Assembly (NCBI GenBank): GCA_035293405.1
Contig: DATDOE010000075.1
Coordinates: 232,301 to 296,300 of the forward strand
From: Gp6-AA40 sp035293405
GTDB taxonomy: Bacteria > Acidobacteriota > Vicinamibacteria > Vicinamibacterales > UBA2999
DNA: 64,000 bases
Direction: 5' to 3'
Below, one piece after another: positions 32,148 through 40,613 of the stretch. Each line of letters opens with the position of its first letter. Within the stretch, counting starts at the first letter, position 1. The position numbers were made by a program, and so were the translations under genes. The notes under the pieces were generated by a model. The model saw only the letters and a list, made by a program, of their open reading frames with translations, was not told the DNA's origin and ran no database searches.

Positions 32148-33446
32148 ATGACCCTGCGACGCACTCTGATATCGGCTGCGATGCTTCTGGTCTGCTCCGC
32201 ACCGGTACTCGCCCGGCAGGCGCCTGTGCCCGCCGATCCTGGAGGCGGACAGGTCAGCGAGTATCGACTGCCGCCAGACAAGCTCGAGAGAGCCGAGGGT
32301 CTCTATCGCACCAGAAACGTCTTGCTGATCGTCGAGACCGCCTATGGTTTCGCCCTCCTCACCCTCGTACTGAGCCTGCGGGTGAGTGCACGGTTTCGCT
32401 CGTTCGCCGAACGCGTATCCCGGCGCCGCGTTGTGCAAGCAGCGGTGTTCGTTCCGCTCCTGATCCTGACGATCGACGTGCTGTCGCTGCCTATCGGGGT
32501 ATACCGGCAGCACCTCGGCCTGGAATATGGCCTGTCCGTTCAGAGCTGGCCGTCGTGGGTGTGGGACTGGACCAAGTCAGAGCTGATCACGCTTGTCCTA
32601 TCGACAGTCCTGATTTGGGGTTTCTACGGCCTGCTGCGCCGAAGCCCGACTCGATGGTGGCTCTGGACCTGGATCGCGTGCCTGCCGCTCATTGTCCTGC
32701 TGGTCTTCGTCACGCCCGTGTTGCTGGAGCCGCTGTTCAACAGGTTCGAGCCGCTGGTAAAAACGCAGCCACAACTGATGGCTCCCATCCGAAGCGTACT
32801 CGCCCGTGGCGGCGTCGAGATCCCGGATGCACGGATGTTCGAAATGGCCGCGAGTGAGAAAGTCACGACCTACAACGCCTACGTGAGCGGCATCGGCGCA
32901 AGCAAGCGCGTGGTCGTCTGGGATAACACCGCACGCGAACTCACCATCCCGCAGACGCTGTTCGTGTTCGGGCACGAGATGGGGCACTACGTCCTCGACC
33001 ACATTTGGAAGCGGCTGGCGTTCCTGAGCGTGGCGCTCTTGCTGGTGTTCTGGCTGGCGTATCGCACGATTGGCTGGGTGCTCGCGCGATGGGGCGAACG
33101 GTGGGCCGTACGCGCCGTGACCGACTGGGCTTCGCTGCCGGCGTTGCTGTTGATGGTCACCCTATTCACGTTCGTCGTCCAACCCTGCATTCTCGCGTTC
33201 ATCCGCTACCAGGAGCATCAAGCCGACATCTACGGCCTCGAGGTCCTACATGGTCTCGTGCCGGAGTCGTCGCAGGTGGCGGCCCAGGGCTTCCAGAAGC
33301 TGGGCGAGAAAGCGTATGCCTACCCGACACCGAATCGCTTCCTCGTCTTCTGGACCTACGACCATCCAGATATCGCGTCTCGGGTTCGCTTCGCGCTCGA
33401 CTATCGTCCGTGGGACAGAGGAGAGGCGAACGCGTTCGTGAAGTAG
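32148..33446 (+). CDS. M48-family membrane metalloprotease (Ste24-like)
   Basis: The 432-aa protein has the gluzincin motif HEMGH (276-280) and the third ligand region EHQADIYGLEVL (about 355), with NAYVSGIGASKRVVVWDNTA ahead of the active site, as in CAAX-prenyl-protease-like M48A enzymes. A signal-like N-terminus (LISAAMLLVCSAPVLA) and at least six hydrophobic helices place it in the membrane with the active site toward the cytoplasm or within the membrane. Members process or degrade membrane proteins. It starts 25 nt after the previous gene and may be in the same transcript, though the function is not obviously linked. Confidence 0.93.
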   Translation: MTLRRTLISAAMLLVCSAPVLARQAPVPADPGGGQVSEYRLPPDKLERAEGLYRTRNVLLIVETAYGFALLTLVLSLRVSARFRSFAERVSRRRVVQAAVFVPLLILTIDVLSLPIGVYRQHLGLEYGLSVQSWPSWVWDWTKSELITLVLSTVLIWGFYGLLRRSPTRWWLWTWIACLPLIVLLVFVTPVLLEPLFNRFEPLVKTQPQLMAPIRSVLARGGVEIPDARMFEMAASEKVTTYNAYVSGIGASKRVVVWDNTARELTIPQTLFVFGHEMGHYVLDHIWKRLAFLSVALLLVFWLAYRTIGWVLARWGERWAVRAVTDWASLPALLLMVTLFTFVVQPCILAFIRYQEHQADIYGLEVLHGLVPESSQVAAQGFQKLGEKAYAYPTPNRFLVFWTYDHPDIASRVRFALDYRPWDRGEANAFVK

Positions 33447-33500
33447 CGGGCCCCGTCGTGCCCCGGCAACGAAATCCCGCGCAACCCTCGTCAAACGGGC

Positions 33501-34102
33501 GTGACGACCTTCACGCACGACCTCCGCCATGCGATCCGGACGCTGCGGCGCCACCCAGGCTTCTGCGCCATCGTGGTCCTGACCCTGGGATTTGGCATCG
33601 GCATCAACACCGCGACCTTCAGCATCGTCAACGCGGTGCTCATTCGGCCGCTGGGGTTCGCGGAACCCGAGCGCCTCCTCGCCCTGCACGAGCACCTGCC
33701 CGGGGTCGGCGTCGAGGGGATTCCTTTTTCTCCTCCAGATTTCCTCGATCTCGAGCGCGACCAGCGGTCGTTCGAGGGCCTGGCGGCCTACGTGAACCTG
33801 CCCGTCGAGCTCTCCGGGAGCGCGCCGTCCGGCTTGCGCTCGGAGCCGAGCCGCCGGCGATCGTGCGAATGGTCGTCGGTCAGGGGTTGAAGCTCGTTGC
33901 GATCGGACTGCTGGTGGGGGCCGTGGCCTCGTACGCGGGTGCGCGTGCGGTTGGATCGTTGCTCTACCAGACTGAGAGCCACGACCTCGCCACGTTCGGC
34001 ACCGTTCCCCTCGTGCTGACGCTGATTGCGCTGATGGCGTGCGCGCTGCCTGCGTATCGCGCATCGCGGGTGCAGCCGATCTCGGCGCTCCGTTCGGAAT
34101 AG
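33501..34102 (+). pseudogene. Internally deleted ADOP/MacB-type ABC permease
   Basis: From GTG 33501 the first about 110 codons encode the N-terminus of an acidobacterial duplicated orphan permease (DLRHAIRTLRRHPGFCAIVV, INTATFSIVNAVLIRPLGF, GIPFSPPDFLDLERDQRSFE). Near 33815-33830 homology jumps to another frame, which encodes the C-terminus (VRLALGAEPPAIVRMVVGQG, SLLYQTESHDLATF, ALPAYRASRVQPISALRS, stop 34102). The family is usually about 800-900 aa, so roughly 600 codons are lost, with a frame change. The frame that began at GTG 33501 stops at 33890. Neither half can make a working permease. The joint lies at GGGAGCGCGCC, where short homology could have promoted the deletion. Confidence 0.85.
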
Positions 34103-34272
34103 CGCGCGCAGAGGCAGCCGAGGTCGCCGAGACACGATCAACGCGGAGATCGCAAAGGAGCGCAGAGATACGCGGAGGGGAGTCACCCGTGGCAGTTCCG
34201 GCCGTTACTTTTCCAGTCATGGCACTCCTCTGCGTACCGCCGCCCCTCTGCGCTCTCCGCGTTTGGCTCTAC
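34103..34272. repeat. Purine-rich dispersed element, copy 2
   Basis: This starts directly after the relic permease stop. Left arm 34103-34182 (GCGCGCAGAGGCAGCCGAGG, GCGGAGATCGC, AAGGAGCGCAGAGATACGCG) and a pyrimidine-rich right arm 34223-34272 (CTCCTCTGCGTACCGCC, CCTCTGCGCTCTCCGCG, GTTTGGCT) resemble copy 1 at 10833-10985. The middle parts differ. Confidence 0.7.
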
Positions 34273-34380
34273 TCCGCGGGCGCTGCTTCCCCTGCGCTCG
34301 CCCAACAGGACCCACTTCCTTGACCTTGACCCAGGGGCAAGCCGGATCCTGGAATGGGTTGAGCGACAGGAGGGAGAGCC

Positions 34381-35838
34381 ATGAGTTCGTCTGATTTCAA
34401 TCCGGCATTCGCGACCGCGGCAGAGACGGCGGATGCCGTACGAACAAAACAGATCTCGGCACGCGAGCTCTTGGAGATCACGCTTCGGCGGATCGATCTC
34501 CACAACCCGACGCTGAATGCGATCGTCTGGCAGGATCGCGACCAGGCGATAGCTCGCGCCGGGCTCGCAGACGAGGTACTCGCCAATGGCACCGCCGTTG
34601 GCGCACTGCACGGTGTGCCGGTCGCCATCAAAGAGTCGTTCGCCTATCGCGGGTCTCCCAGTACCTGGGGCCTGCCGTCACTCAAGGACGCGAACAGCCC
34701 GCGCACCTCCGTCGCCGTCGAGCGCCTGGAATCCGCGGGCGCGATCGTCGTCGGGAAGACCAACGTTCCCGTGATGCTGGGCGACTGGCAAGCCTATAAC
34801 CCTCTCTACGGGACCTCGAACAATCCGTGGGATCTGTCGCGCACGCCAGGAGGATCTACCGGCGGCGGAGCGGCAGCGCTGGCGGCGGGATTGGGCTGTG
34901 TGACGCTGGGCAGCGATCTCAGTGGCTCGATCCGGATTCCCGCGCACTTCTGCGGTGTGTACGGCCACAAGCCTTCCCTCGGTCTCGTCAGCGTCGAGGG
35001 ACACCAGCCCGGTCCGTGGGACGGCTCCCCAGGCTATCCCATGGATCTCGCCGTCGCCGGACCACTGGCGCGCAGCGCGCGCGATCTGGCGATGGCGCTC
35101 ACCGTACTCGGCGGCGCTGACGCTGACGCTGCGAAGGCCTGGACATGGCGTCCGCCCGCGCCTCGTCACTCTCGCCTGAGGGATTTTCGGATTGGCTACG
35201 TCATGGACGCGCCGATGGCGTCCGACGTCGGTGCGGTCTATGAGTCAGCGCTCTCCGCACTGAGCAAGGCGGGTGCAACGATGGAGGAGGGGTGGCCTCC
35301 TGGACTGGATCTTCAGGTCCAGATGAAGACGTTCGCGTACCTGCTCTTTGCGCTGCTGACCGCAGACATGAACGACGCTGAACGCGAGCGGGCGCGCAAG
35401 CGCTTCGAGAAGAACCCGGACGACGTGACAGCCGCGGCCGCGGTGGAGCCTCACGCGCGCTGGATGCAGGAAACCCGCCGGCGGCTCGCCGTGCGCGCGC
35501 TCTGGCAGAAGTACTTCGAGAGCCATGACGTGTTCCTTCTTCCGACCACGTTCACGGCGGCCTTCCCTCACGACCATAGCGAGCCGATCGAGAATCGTGT
35601 CGTCGAGACTCCCGAAGGAAAGCGACCCTACGCCAGGGACATGTCGTCCTGGATCAGCTTCGCGACGCTCGCAGGCTTACCGGCGACGATCGCGCCGGTT
35701 GGTCAGACTCGCGCGGGGCTTCCGGTGGGCATCCAGATCATCGCGCCGATGTGGGAAGACGGGACCTCGATCGAGTGTGCCGCGCTGTTGTCAGAGATCG
35801 TTGGAGGATTCTCAGCGCCCGCCGGGTTTCGCCAATGA
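34381..35838 (+). CDS. Amidase-signature family hydrolase
   Basis: GGAGGGAGAGCC precedes the ATG. The 485-aa protein has the Ser-cisSer-Lys triad of the amidase signature: Lys84 in GVPVAIKESFAYRG, the cis-serine block GGSTGGGAAALAAGLG (about 158) and the nucleophile Ser183 in GSDLSGSIRIPAHFCG. The rest of the fold follows (YGHKPSLGLVSVEG, AGPLARSARDLAMAL, FATLAGLPATIAPVGQTRAG). No GatB or GatC gene is next to it and the context is degraded, so it is more likely a stand-alone amide hydrolase than the tRNA amidotransferase subunit GatA. Confidence 0.93.
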   Translation: MSSSDFNPAFATAAETADAVRTKQISARELLEITLRRIDLHNPTLNAIVWQDRDQAIARAGLADEVLANGTAVGALHGVPVAIKESFAYRGSPSTWGLPSLKDANSPRTSVAVERLESAGAIVVGKTNVPVMLGDWQAYNPLYGTSNNPWDLSRTPGGSTGGGAAALAAGLGCVTLGSDLSGSIRIPAHFCGVYGHKPSLGLVSVEGHQPGPWDGSPGYPMDLAVAGPLARSARDLAMALTVLGGADADAAKAWTWRPPAPRHSRLRDFRIGYVMDAPMASDVGAVYESALSALSKAGATMEEGWPPGLDLQVQMKTFAYLLFALLTADMNDAERERARKRFEKNPDDVTAAAAVEPHARWMQETRRRLAVRALWQKYFESHDVFLLPTTFTAAFPHDHSEPIENRVVETPEGKRPYARDMSSWISFATLAGLPATIAPVGQTRAGLPVGIQIIAPMWEDGTSIECAALLSEIVGGFSAPAGFRQ

Positions 35839-35955
35839 GGCTCAAGCGCGTGTCGTGACATCGGGCTCCGCCGAGTCTACAGTGGTCGGCTGACGACAGG
35901 AGATTAGGAGATCTCCTGTGACCTGTCTCGAGCGAATCCTCGAAAGGAGATTCTG

Positions 35956-36333
35956 ATGCGAGCGTTGAAGATCGCGACAAGCGCGGTGGTCGGCATGGTC
36001 CTCTCGTCCGCCCCGTCGTTCGCGCAGAACCAGCTGATGGTCCCGCAGGCCGGCTGCACCGCAACTCCGGCGCAGCTCGAGGCCAACAAGAAGGTGGCGA
36101 TGGCCTTCTTCGCGCCCGGTGCGGCTCGCGTCGCGCTGGCGGACCCGAGCTGCAAGCAGCACAATCCCGCATTCGTCAAAGGCGGCAAGGAAGCGGGACT
36201 CGGCGACTATGAGTACTTCAAGTCGCGATTCGGCGGTCCTCCGCGGCAGGGCGGACCAGGCCCGGGCGGTGGCCACGCAGAGTGGAAAATGGAAAAGTGG
36301 AAGAAGTGGAAAAGTGGAAAGGTGGAAAAGTGA
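35956..36333 (+). pseudogene. Truncated SnoaL/NTF2-like exported protein ending in a repeat
   Basis: AAAGGAG (35951 area) precedes ATG 35956. A signal peptide (ATSAVVGMVLSSAPSFAQ) is followed by ANKKVAMAFFAPG, ALADPSCKQHNPAFVKG and DYEYFKSRFGG, the start of a SnoaL-like (NTF2-fold) domain. Homology stops after about 95 residues at a Gly/Pro run; the remaining codons (EWKMEKWKKWKSGKVEK) are just the translation of the GTGGAAA repeat array. A complete SnoaL domain is about 130 aa, so roughly the last third is lost. It may still be translated but is unlikely to be functional. Assignment to SnoaL is tentative. Confidence 0.65.
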
Positions 36334-36376
36334 CTGACTTTTCCACTTCTCTACTTCTTTCACTTTTCCACTTCTC
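36281..36376. repeat. GTGGAAA-type array with inverted return, at the 3' end of a truncated gene
   Basis: AGTGGAAA/AAGTGGA units (36281-36331) turn into ACTTTTCCACTTCT units (36337-36376). The innermost stem GTGGAAAAGT (36322-36331) / ACTTTTCCAC (36337-36346) is perfect with a 5-nt loop. This array forms the last 17 codons and the stop of the truncated gene. Confidence 0.78.
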
Positions 36377-36455
36377 CGACAGGTAACACACCGGTAACAC
36401 GCGCGCACTACCTTCGGATTGAAAGACCGGGGGAGGACTGACACACTCGTCGCAC

Positions 36456-38195
36456 GTGCCCATTACGCTTCGAACGCCGGGGGGGTGGCTGGACGGCAGC
36501 GCGTGGCTGTTCGTGTTGCTGGCCCTGCTGACGATCCTCCCGGCCGCCTTCGTCCTCTGGTTCGCCAACGATGCGTTGACCAGGGAAGCGGCCGGAGCGC
36601 AGCAGCGCGTGCTCGAGGCCTACCGCGGTCAGCTCCGTCTCGTGCGCGCTCGCCTCGACCCGATATGGCGTGCCCACGCCGCGCAACTCGATGAGTCCGT
36701 CGTGTCCGGCTTTGTTGGCGCGCCAAAGCCAAACGGCGAAGGCGGCAGCCGGACCGCGATCGCAGAGAGCACTCCCGCCCAGCGTTTCCAACAACTGATT
36801 ACCGACGAGATCGCCGACGGCGCGGTGCTCCTGACTCCCGATGGCGGTGTGGCGTACCCCGATCGTGGCGGCGCGTCCGATGTACGTGTCGCCGAGATTG
36901 CGCAGCGCCTTGCCGCCGCCGCGGCACTCACACCGGAGGCGCGGCCGGCCCTCGTCCCGGGATTGGCCGCGTCACTGAATGACTACGGCGCGCCGATCCC
37001 CGCGGCCGAGCGATTGATGCTGATGGATCGCTTGAGAGCGCTGGCGCCGAACGTGCCGCTGCCAACCCAGGCTGCGCTCCGTCTCTCGATCGAGATGCTC
37101 GACGCCGAGCGGGCCGCGCCGGTGCCGGACGTCATTCGCCAGACGGCCGCTCCTGACGTGTGGGCTCTCACGTCAGCTGACGGACGCGTCATCGCGTTCT
37201 ATCGAACCGGCCGCCTCGAAGCGATGATGCACGATTTCCTTCATCAGGTCGCTCCATCCGGCATCACCTTCATCGCCTTTCCGCCCGACGTGCCAGCCGA
37301 CATGGAGGCGATCGCCGCCGGCCCGTGGCTGCCCGGCTGGCAGCTGTCGTTCATGCCGATCGACATGGCGCCATTTGACGCCGGCACCAGCCGGCGACGA
37401 ACGGTGTACCTGTCGGTTGCGCTCGCCGGCATCGGGCTGATGACGATCATCGGCCTGGCCGTGGCAGGCACGCTTCGACGTCATCTGAACCTTGCAAGGA
37501 TGAAGACGGATCTCGTGGCGACCGCATCGCACGAACTGCGCACGCCACTAGCCTCGATGCGGGTGCTGGTGGACGGGCTGCTCGCCGACGATGAGCTCGA
37601 TCCGAAGAAGACGCGCGAATACCTCGAGATGGTGGCGACGGAGAACGCACGCCTCAGTCGACTGATCGACAACTTTCTGGCCTTTTCACGCCTCGAACGT
37701 GGCCGTTATCAGTTCGCATTCGCGCCCGCTGATCCGTCCGCCATCGTGACCGGCGCGGTCGATGCCGTGCGAGATCGAGTGGCGGTGAACTGCGATCTTC
37801 AGGTTGAGATCTCGCCGGCGCTGCCCGTGCTGACAGCCGATGCAGAAGCCGTCACCACGGCGCTGATCAACCTGCTGGACAATGCGCTCAAGTACACGTC
37901 GGTCGAGAAGCGCATCGTGGTGCGCGCGCGTCCAGACGGGGACGCCTCGGTGCTGTTCGAGGTCGCCGACAACGGCATCGGCATTCCGGCGCGCGAGCAG
38001 CGGCGGATCTTTCGCCGCTTCTATCGTGTCGACCGGCTTCTGTCCCGCGAGACCGGCGGCGTCGGCCTCGGCCTCAGCATCGTCGAGCTCATTGTCCGCG
38101 GGCACGGCGGCACGGTCAGCGTGCGGAGCGAGCCGGGCGCGGGAAGCACGTTCACGCTGCGCCTGCCGTGCGCGGCGCGGGGCACGATCGCGTGA
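36456..38195 (+). CDS. Membrane sensor histidine kinase
   Basis: The GTG start at 36456 opens a 579-aa kinase. A first transmembrane helix (SAWLFVLLALLTILPAAFVL) is followed by a periplasmic sensor region of about 270 residues with no recognisable domain, and a second helix (TVYLSVALAGIGLMTIIGLA). HisKA follows with the phosphorylated histidine in TASHELRTPLASMR (about 358). The catalytic domain has the N-box NLLDNALKYT, DNGIGIP (G1) and GGVGLGLSIVELIVRGHGG (G2). The response regulator gene overlaps by 4 nt (GTGA). The stimulus is unknown. Confidence 0.95.
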   Translation: MPITLRTPGGWLDGSAWLFVLLALLTILPAAFVLWFANDALTREAAGAQQRVLEAYRGQLRLVRARLDPIWRAHAAQLDESVVSGFVGAPKPNGEGGSRTAIAESTPAQRFQQLITDEIADGAVLLTPDGGVAYPDRGGASDVRVAEIAQRLAAAAALTPEARPALVPGLAASLNDYGAPIPAAERLMLMDRLRALAPNVPLPTQAALRLSIEMLDAERAAPVPDVIRQTAAPDVWALTSADGRVIAFYRTGRLEAMMHDFLHQVAPSGITFIAFPPDVPADMEAIAAGPWLPGWQLSFMPIDMAPFDAGTSRRRTVYLSVALAGIGLMTIIGLAVAGTLRRHLNLARMKTDLVATASHELRTPLASMRVLVDGLLADDELDPKKTREYLEMVATENARLSRLIDNFLAFSRLERGRYQFAFAPADPSAIVTGAVDAVRDRVAVNCDLQVEISPALPVLTADAEAVTTALINLLDNALKYTSVEKRIVVRARPDGDASVLFEVADNGIGIPAREQRRIFRRFYRVDRLLSRETGGVGLGLSIVELIVRGHGGTVSVRSEPGAGSTFTLRLPCAARGTIA

Positions 38196-38881
38196 CCGCC
38201 GCGCGCCTGCTGCTGATTGAGGACGAGCCCGCTCTGGCCCGGGGCCTCGCCGACACGCTTCGGGCGAACGGTTTCGAGGTCACGGTCGCGGCGGACGGGG
38301 AGCGCGGCCTCGACGCCGCCGTCAGCGGTCATACCGACCTGATTCTGCTCGACGTCATGCTGCCGAAGATCAACGGCTATGAGATCTGCCGCGCGGTGCG
38401 CGCGCAGGGCATCGACGTGCCGATTCTGATGCTGACCGCCAAGGGTCAGGAGCAGGACGTGATCCTGGGTCTCAACCTCGGCGCCGATGACTACATCATC
38501 AAGCCGTTTCGCGTCGGCGAGTTGATCGCCCGGGCGCGAGCCTTCCTGCGCCGGCGCGGCCCGGCGCCCACGGTGTTCGGATTCGGCGACTGTGAGGTCG
38601 ACCTGGCCGCCCGCAAAGTGAGGCGCGGCGGTCGCGACCTCGAGCTGACAGCGAAGGAGTTCGCTCTGCTCGCGTATTTCGGCATGCGCCCGGGATGCGC
38701 CCTGTCTCGCGACGCGATCCTGAACGCCGTCTGGGGAAATGCCGTGTTCGTGACGCCGCGCAGCATCGACCGCTGTGTTGCGACCCTCCGGGCGAAGGTC
38801 GAACCCAATCCGCACCAGCCGGCCTACATCCAGACGATCAGGGATGTCGGGTATCGGTTCGAGCCGAACGGATCCACGTAG
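38192..38881 (+). CDS. OmpR-family response regulator
   Basis: I chose GTG 38192, which overlaps the kinase stop (GTGA), over the upstream GTG at 38168; it gives MTAARLLLIEDEPALARGLA, the normal receiver start. The 229-aa protein has the receiver phosphorylation site Asp54 in LILLDVMLPKINGYE, the conserved Thr (MLTAKGQ) and Lys (IKPFRVGEL), and a C-terminal winged helix (LELTAKEFALLAYFGMRPGC, SIDRCVATLRAKVEPNP, YIQTIRDVGYRFE). It is the DNA-binding partner of the kinase. Its stop codon TAG (38879-38881) lies within the start of a palindromic repeat. Confidence 0.95.
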   Translation: MTAARLLLIEDEPALARGLADTLRANGFEVTVAADGERGLDAAVSGHTDLILLDVMLPKINGYEICRAVRAQGIDVPILMLTAKGQEQDVILGLNLGADDYIIKPFRVGELIARARAFLRRRGPAPTVFGFGDCEVDLAARKVRRGGRDLELTAKEFALLAYFGMRPGCALSRDAILNAVWGNAVFVTPRSIDRCVATLRAKVEPNPHQPAYIQTIRDVGYRFEPNGST

Positions 38882-38900
38882 GGTCCGCCTTCAGGCGGAC
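38880..38900. repeat. Palindromic repeat GTCCGCC-TTCA-GGCGGAC at the response-regulator stop
   Basis: A GTAGGGTCCGCC-TTCAGGCGGAC element (palindrome 38883-38900). The TAG in its leading GTAGGG is the stop codon of the regulator gene. The stem could also act as a transcript-end hairpin. Confidence 0.75.
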
Positions 38901-38977
38901 CGACCGCGCCGGACGTCACGAGGTCCGGCTGCCGCCTTCGCCGTGACGCGGCTTCGGCGTGCCAAGGAAGCCGGACA

Positions 38978-39346
38978 CTACGATGACGCCGGCCACTTCC
39001 AGCCGTCCGCCAGGCGCCGAACGGCCTTGAGGTTCACGATCCCGTTCTTGTCGAAGTCACGATGCGGGTTGCCGGTGATCACGATGCGCTCGCCCTGCTT
39101 CAACGTATCCCGTTCGATGCCCACGCGCTCCAGCCCGATCGGCGCGCGCCACTCGGCCGTGTACACGCGCGCCTCGTCCGTCCTGACTATGAGAAGCGAG
39201 TGTGGGGCAATCCACGCGAACTCGTCGACGGTGCCTTCGACGTCGACGAGCCGCGTCATGTCATAGGCGGAGTACGAGTGGTGGGCTGACGTGGAGCTTC
39301 CCGCGGTCGCCACGATGATCGCCACCGCGTACAGTGCTCGTTTCAT
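38978..39346 (-). CDS. DUF6152-type exported protein
   Basis: GAGGGGGAAACGC precedes the ATG at 39344-39346. The 122-aa product has a signal peptide (MKRALYAVAIIVATAGSSTS) and the DUF6152 features AHHSYSAYDM, VDVEGTVDEFAWIAPHSLLI and GERIVITGNPHRDFDKNGIV. The HH right after the cleavage site is a possible metal site. The fold is small and beta-rich. It is the last gene of a set with two DUF6644-like membrane proteins, transcribed in the same direction with a gap of 62 nt after the second. Function unknown. Confidence 0.85.
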   Translation of the reverse strand: MKRALYAVAIIVATAGSSTSAHHSYSAYDMTRLVDVEGTVDEFAWIAPHSLLIVRTDEARVYTAEWRAPIGLERVGIERDTLKQGERIVITGNPHRDFDKNGIVNLKAVRRLADGWKWPASS

Positions 39347-39408
39347 GCGTTTCCCCCTCTTGCGTCGCGGGTTGACGTCCGCGCAGAGAGCAGAGTGCCC
39401 GACGGACA

Positions 39409-39981
39409 TTACCCCTTTGTTACGCCAGGTGGCGCTGGATTGGGGTTGCAGGTGAGGAGCACGCTGGTCTGTTCGCCGATGCACTCGGCCGGACGATAGA
39501 ACGTGAGCAGGCGGCCGCCAACAACGACGCCGATCCACGCGCAGAGCGAGATCGCGGCGATGACTTTGGCGTGCCGTGGCGCATCGAGCGTCGCCCTGTC
39601 GCCGAAGACCCGGCGATAGGACGTGAGGTAGAAGGTCGCGGCGTTGAGGCCGCCGATCGCCAGGAAGAGCAGCTTGAAGTGAAACGACGGGTTGTAGATG
39701 TATTGATCCGGCTCGGTCAGCAGGAACAGTGAACCGGTCGTGATGTTGAGCGCGAACCCGAGGATGCCCCACGGGATGAACCGGTGGACGGCGGCAATCG
39801 GCACCCGTCGGGCGAGTCCCAGCAGACGCAGGTCGAAGGTGCCGACGCAACCGACGAGCAGGCACAGCCCGAGGAAATGCAGGCTCTCAGCGAGCGGCCA
39901 GGCCCATGCCGTCCGCATGAGATCGGCGACCGGCGAATCGCCGGCGAGTGTCGTGACGAGCCACACCTGAAAGCTGTGCAT
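39409..39981 (-). CDS. DUF6644-like membrane protein, second copy
   Basis: The ATG at 39981 gives a 190-aa protein with about five transmembrane helices (ESLHFLGLCLLVGCVGTFDL, IPWGILGFALNITTGSLFLL, FHFKLLFLAIGGLNAATFYL, VIAAISLCAWIGVVVGGRLL). It follows the first copy after 2 nt and is similar in layout (LHFLGLCLLVG..FDLRLLGLAR versus LHAIGMAFAVG..LDLRVLWVAP; GRLLTFYRP versus GRLLAYTYT), so the two probably arose by duplication and may form a heteromer. Several His and Tyr in helices could bind a cofactor. Confidence 0.82.
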   Translation of the reverse strand: MHSFQVWLVTTLAGDSPVADLMRTAWAWPLAESLHFLGLCLLVGCVGTFDLRLLGLARRVPIAAVHRFIPWGILGFALNITTGSLFLLTEPDQYIYNPSFHFKLLFLAIGGLNAATFYLTSYRRVFGDRATLDAPRHAKVIAAISLCAWIGVVVGGRLLTFYRPAECIGEQTSVLLTCNPNPAPPGVTKG

Positions 39982-39983
39982 GG

Positions 39984-40493
39984 TCAGTGAGACTGCGTCA
40001 GACGCGTGTAGGTGTAGGCCAGCAGGCGGCCGGCCGTGATCGCGCCCGTCCAACACACGAGCGAGACGATCGCCAGGCGACGCTGCGTTGGCGACGGGAC
40101 CGGATCGGCAGCGCCGCCCACCGTCTCAGCAGACGCGCGGCTGATCCGGACGAACAGCGCGATCGCGATAGCGATGAGAATCAGCTTGAGATAGAACACC
40201 GGGTTCGTCAGTGCCTTGGTGGGATAACCAATCAGCAGCAGGACGCCGGACACGGCGTTCACCCAGAAGCCAACCCACAAGATCGGCACGAAGCGCCGCA
40301 TCTCCGCCAGCGGCACCCGCGGCGCGACCCACAGGACGCGCAGATCGAGCGCCGCCGCCACGCCGACGGCGAACGCCATGCCGATGGCGTGAAGCGCCAG
40401 GATGCCGGGAAACGCGAGGATCGAATCTGAACCCACGACCCATTGACTGAGCGTCGTTGACTCCAGCCACAGCAGGAACGGATCGATGTTCAT
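39984..40493 (-). CDS. DUF6644-like membrane protein, first copy
   Basis: The 169-aa protein has about four to five transmembrane helices (AFPGILALHAIGMAFAVGVA, FVPILWVGFWVNAVSGVLLL, VFYLKLILIAIAIALFVRIS, IVSLVCWTGAITAGRLLAYT). The start WLESTTLSQWVVGSDSILAFP is characteristic of this family, which has no known biochemical role. It is the first gene of the DUF6644-DUF6644-DUF6152 operon, about 110 nt from a head-to-head palindromic repeat. Confidence 0.85.
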   Translation of the reverse strand: MNIDPFLLWLESTTLSQWVVGSDSILAFPGILALHAIGMAFAVGVAAALDLRVLWVAPRVPLAEMRRFVPILWVGFWVNAVSGVLLLIGYPTKALTNPVFYLKLILIAIAIALFVRISRASAETVGGAADPVPSPTQRRLAIVSLVCWTGAITAGRLLAYTYTRLTQSH

Positions 40494-40539
40494 TCGGGAA
40501 GAGACTGCGGGACCGAGATTACCGATTTGTTACCGACAT

Positions 40540-40613
40540 GGGCCGCCTAAAGGCGGCCCCCACGCCTGTAATGTAGGGGCCGCCTTTAGGCGGCCCGCCG
40601 GACACTACTTCTG
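40540..40613. repeat. Pair of palindromic GGGCCGCC repeats between two operons
   Basis: GGGCCGCC-TAAA-GGCGGCCCC (40540-40560) and GGGGCCGCC-TTTA-GGCGGCCC (40576-40596) lie 15 nt apart in opposite orientation, followed by CGCCGGACACTAC, the reverse of the GTAGTGTCCGG prefix found in lhr. The pair touches the end of the carboxylesterase gene, whose stop lies at 40605. Confidence 0.8.

Noticed and set aside
34381..35838. GatA subunit of the Glu-tRNA amidotransferase
   Set aside because: No gatB or gatC gene nearby; signature residues fit any amidase-signature enzyme.
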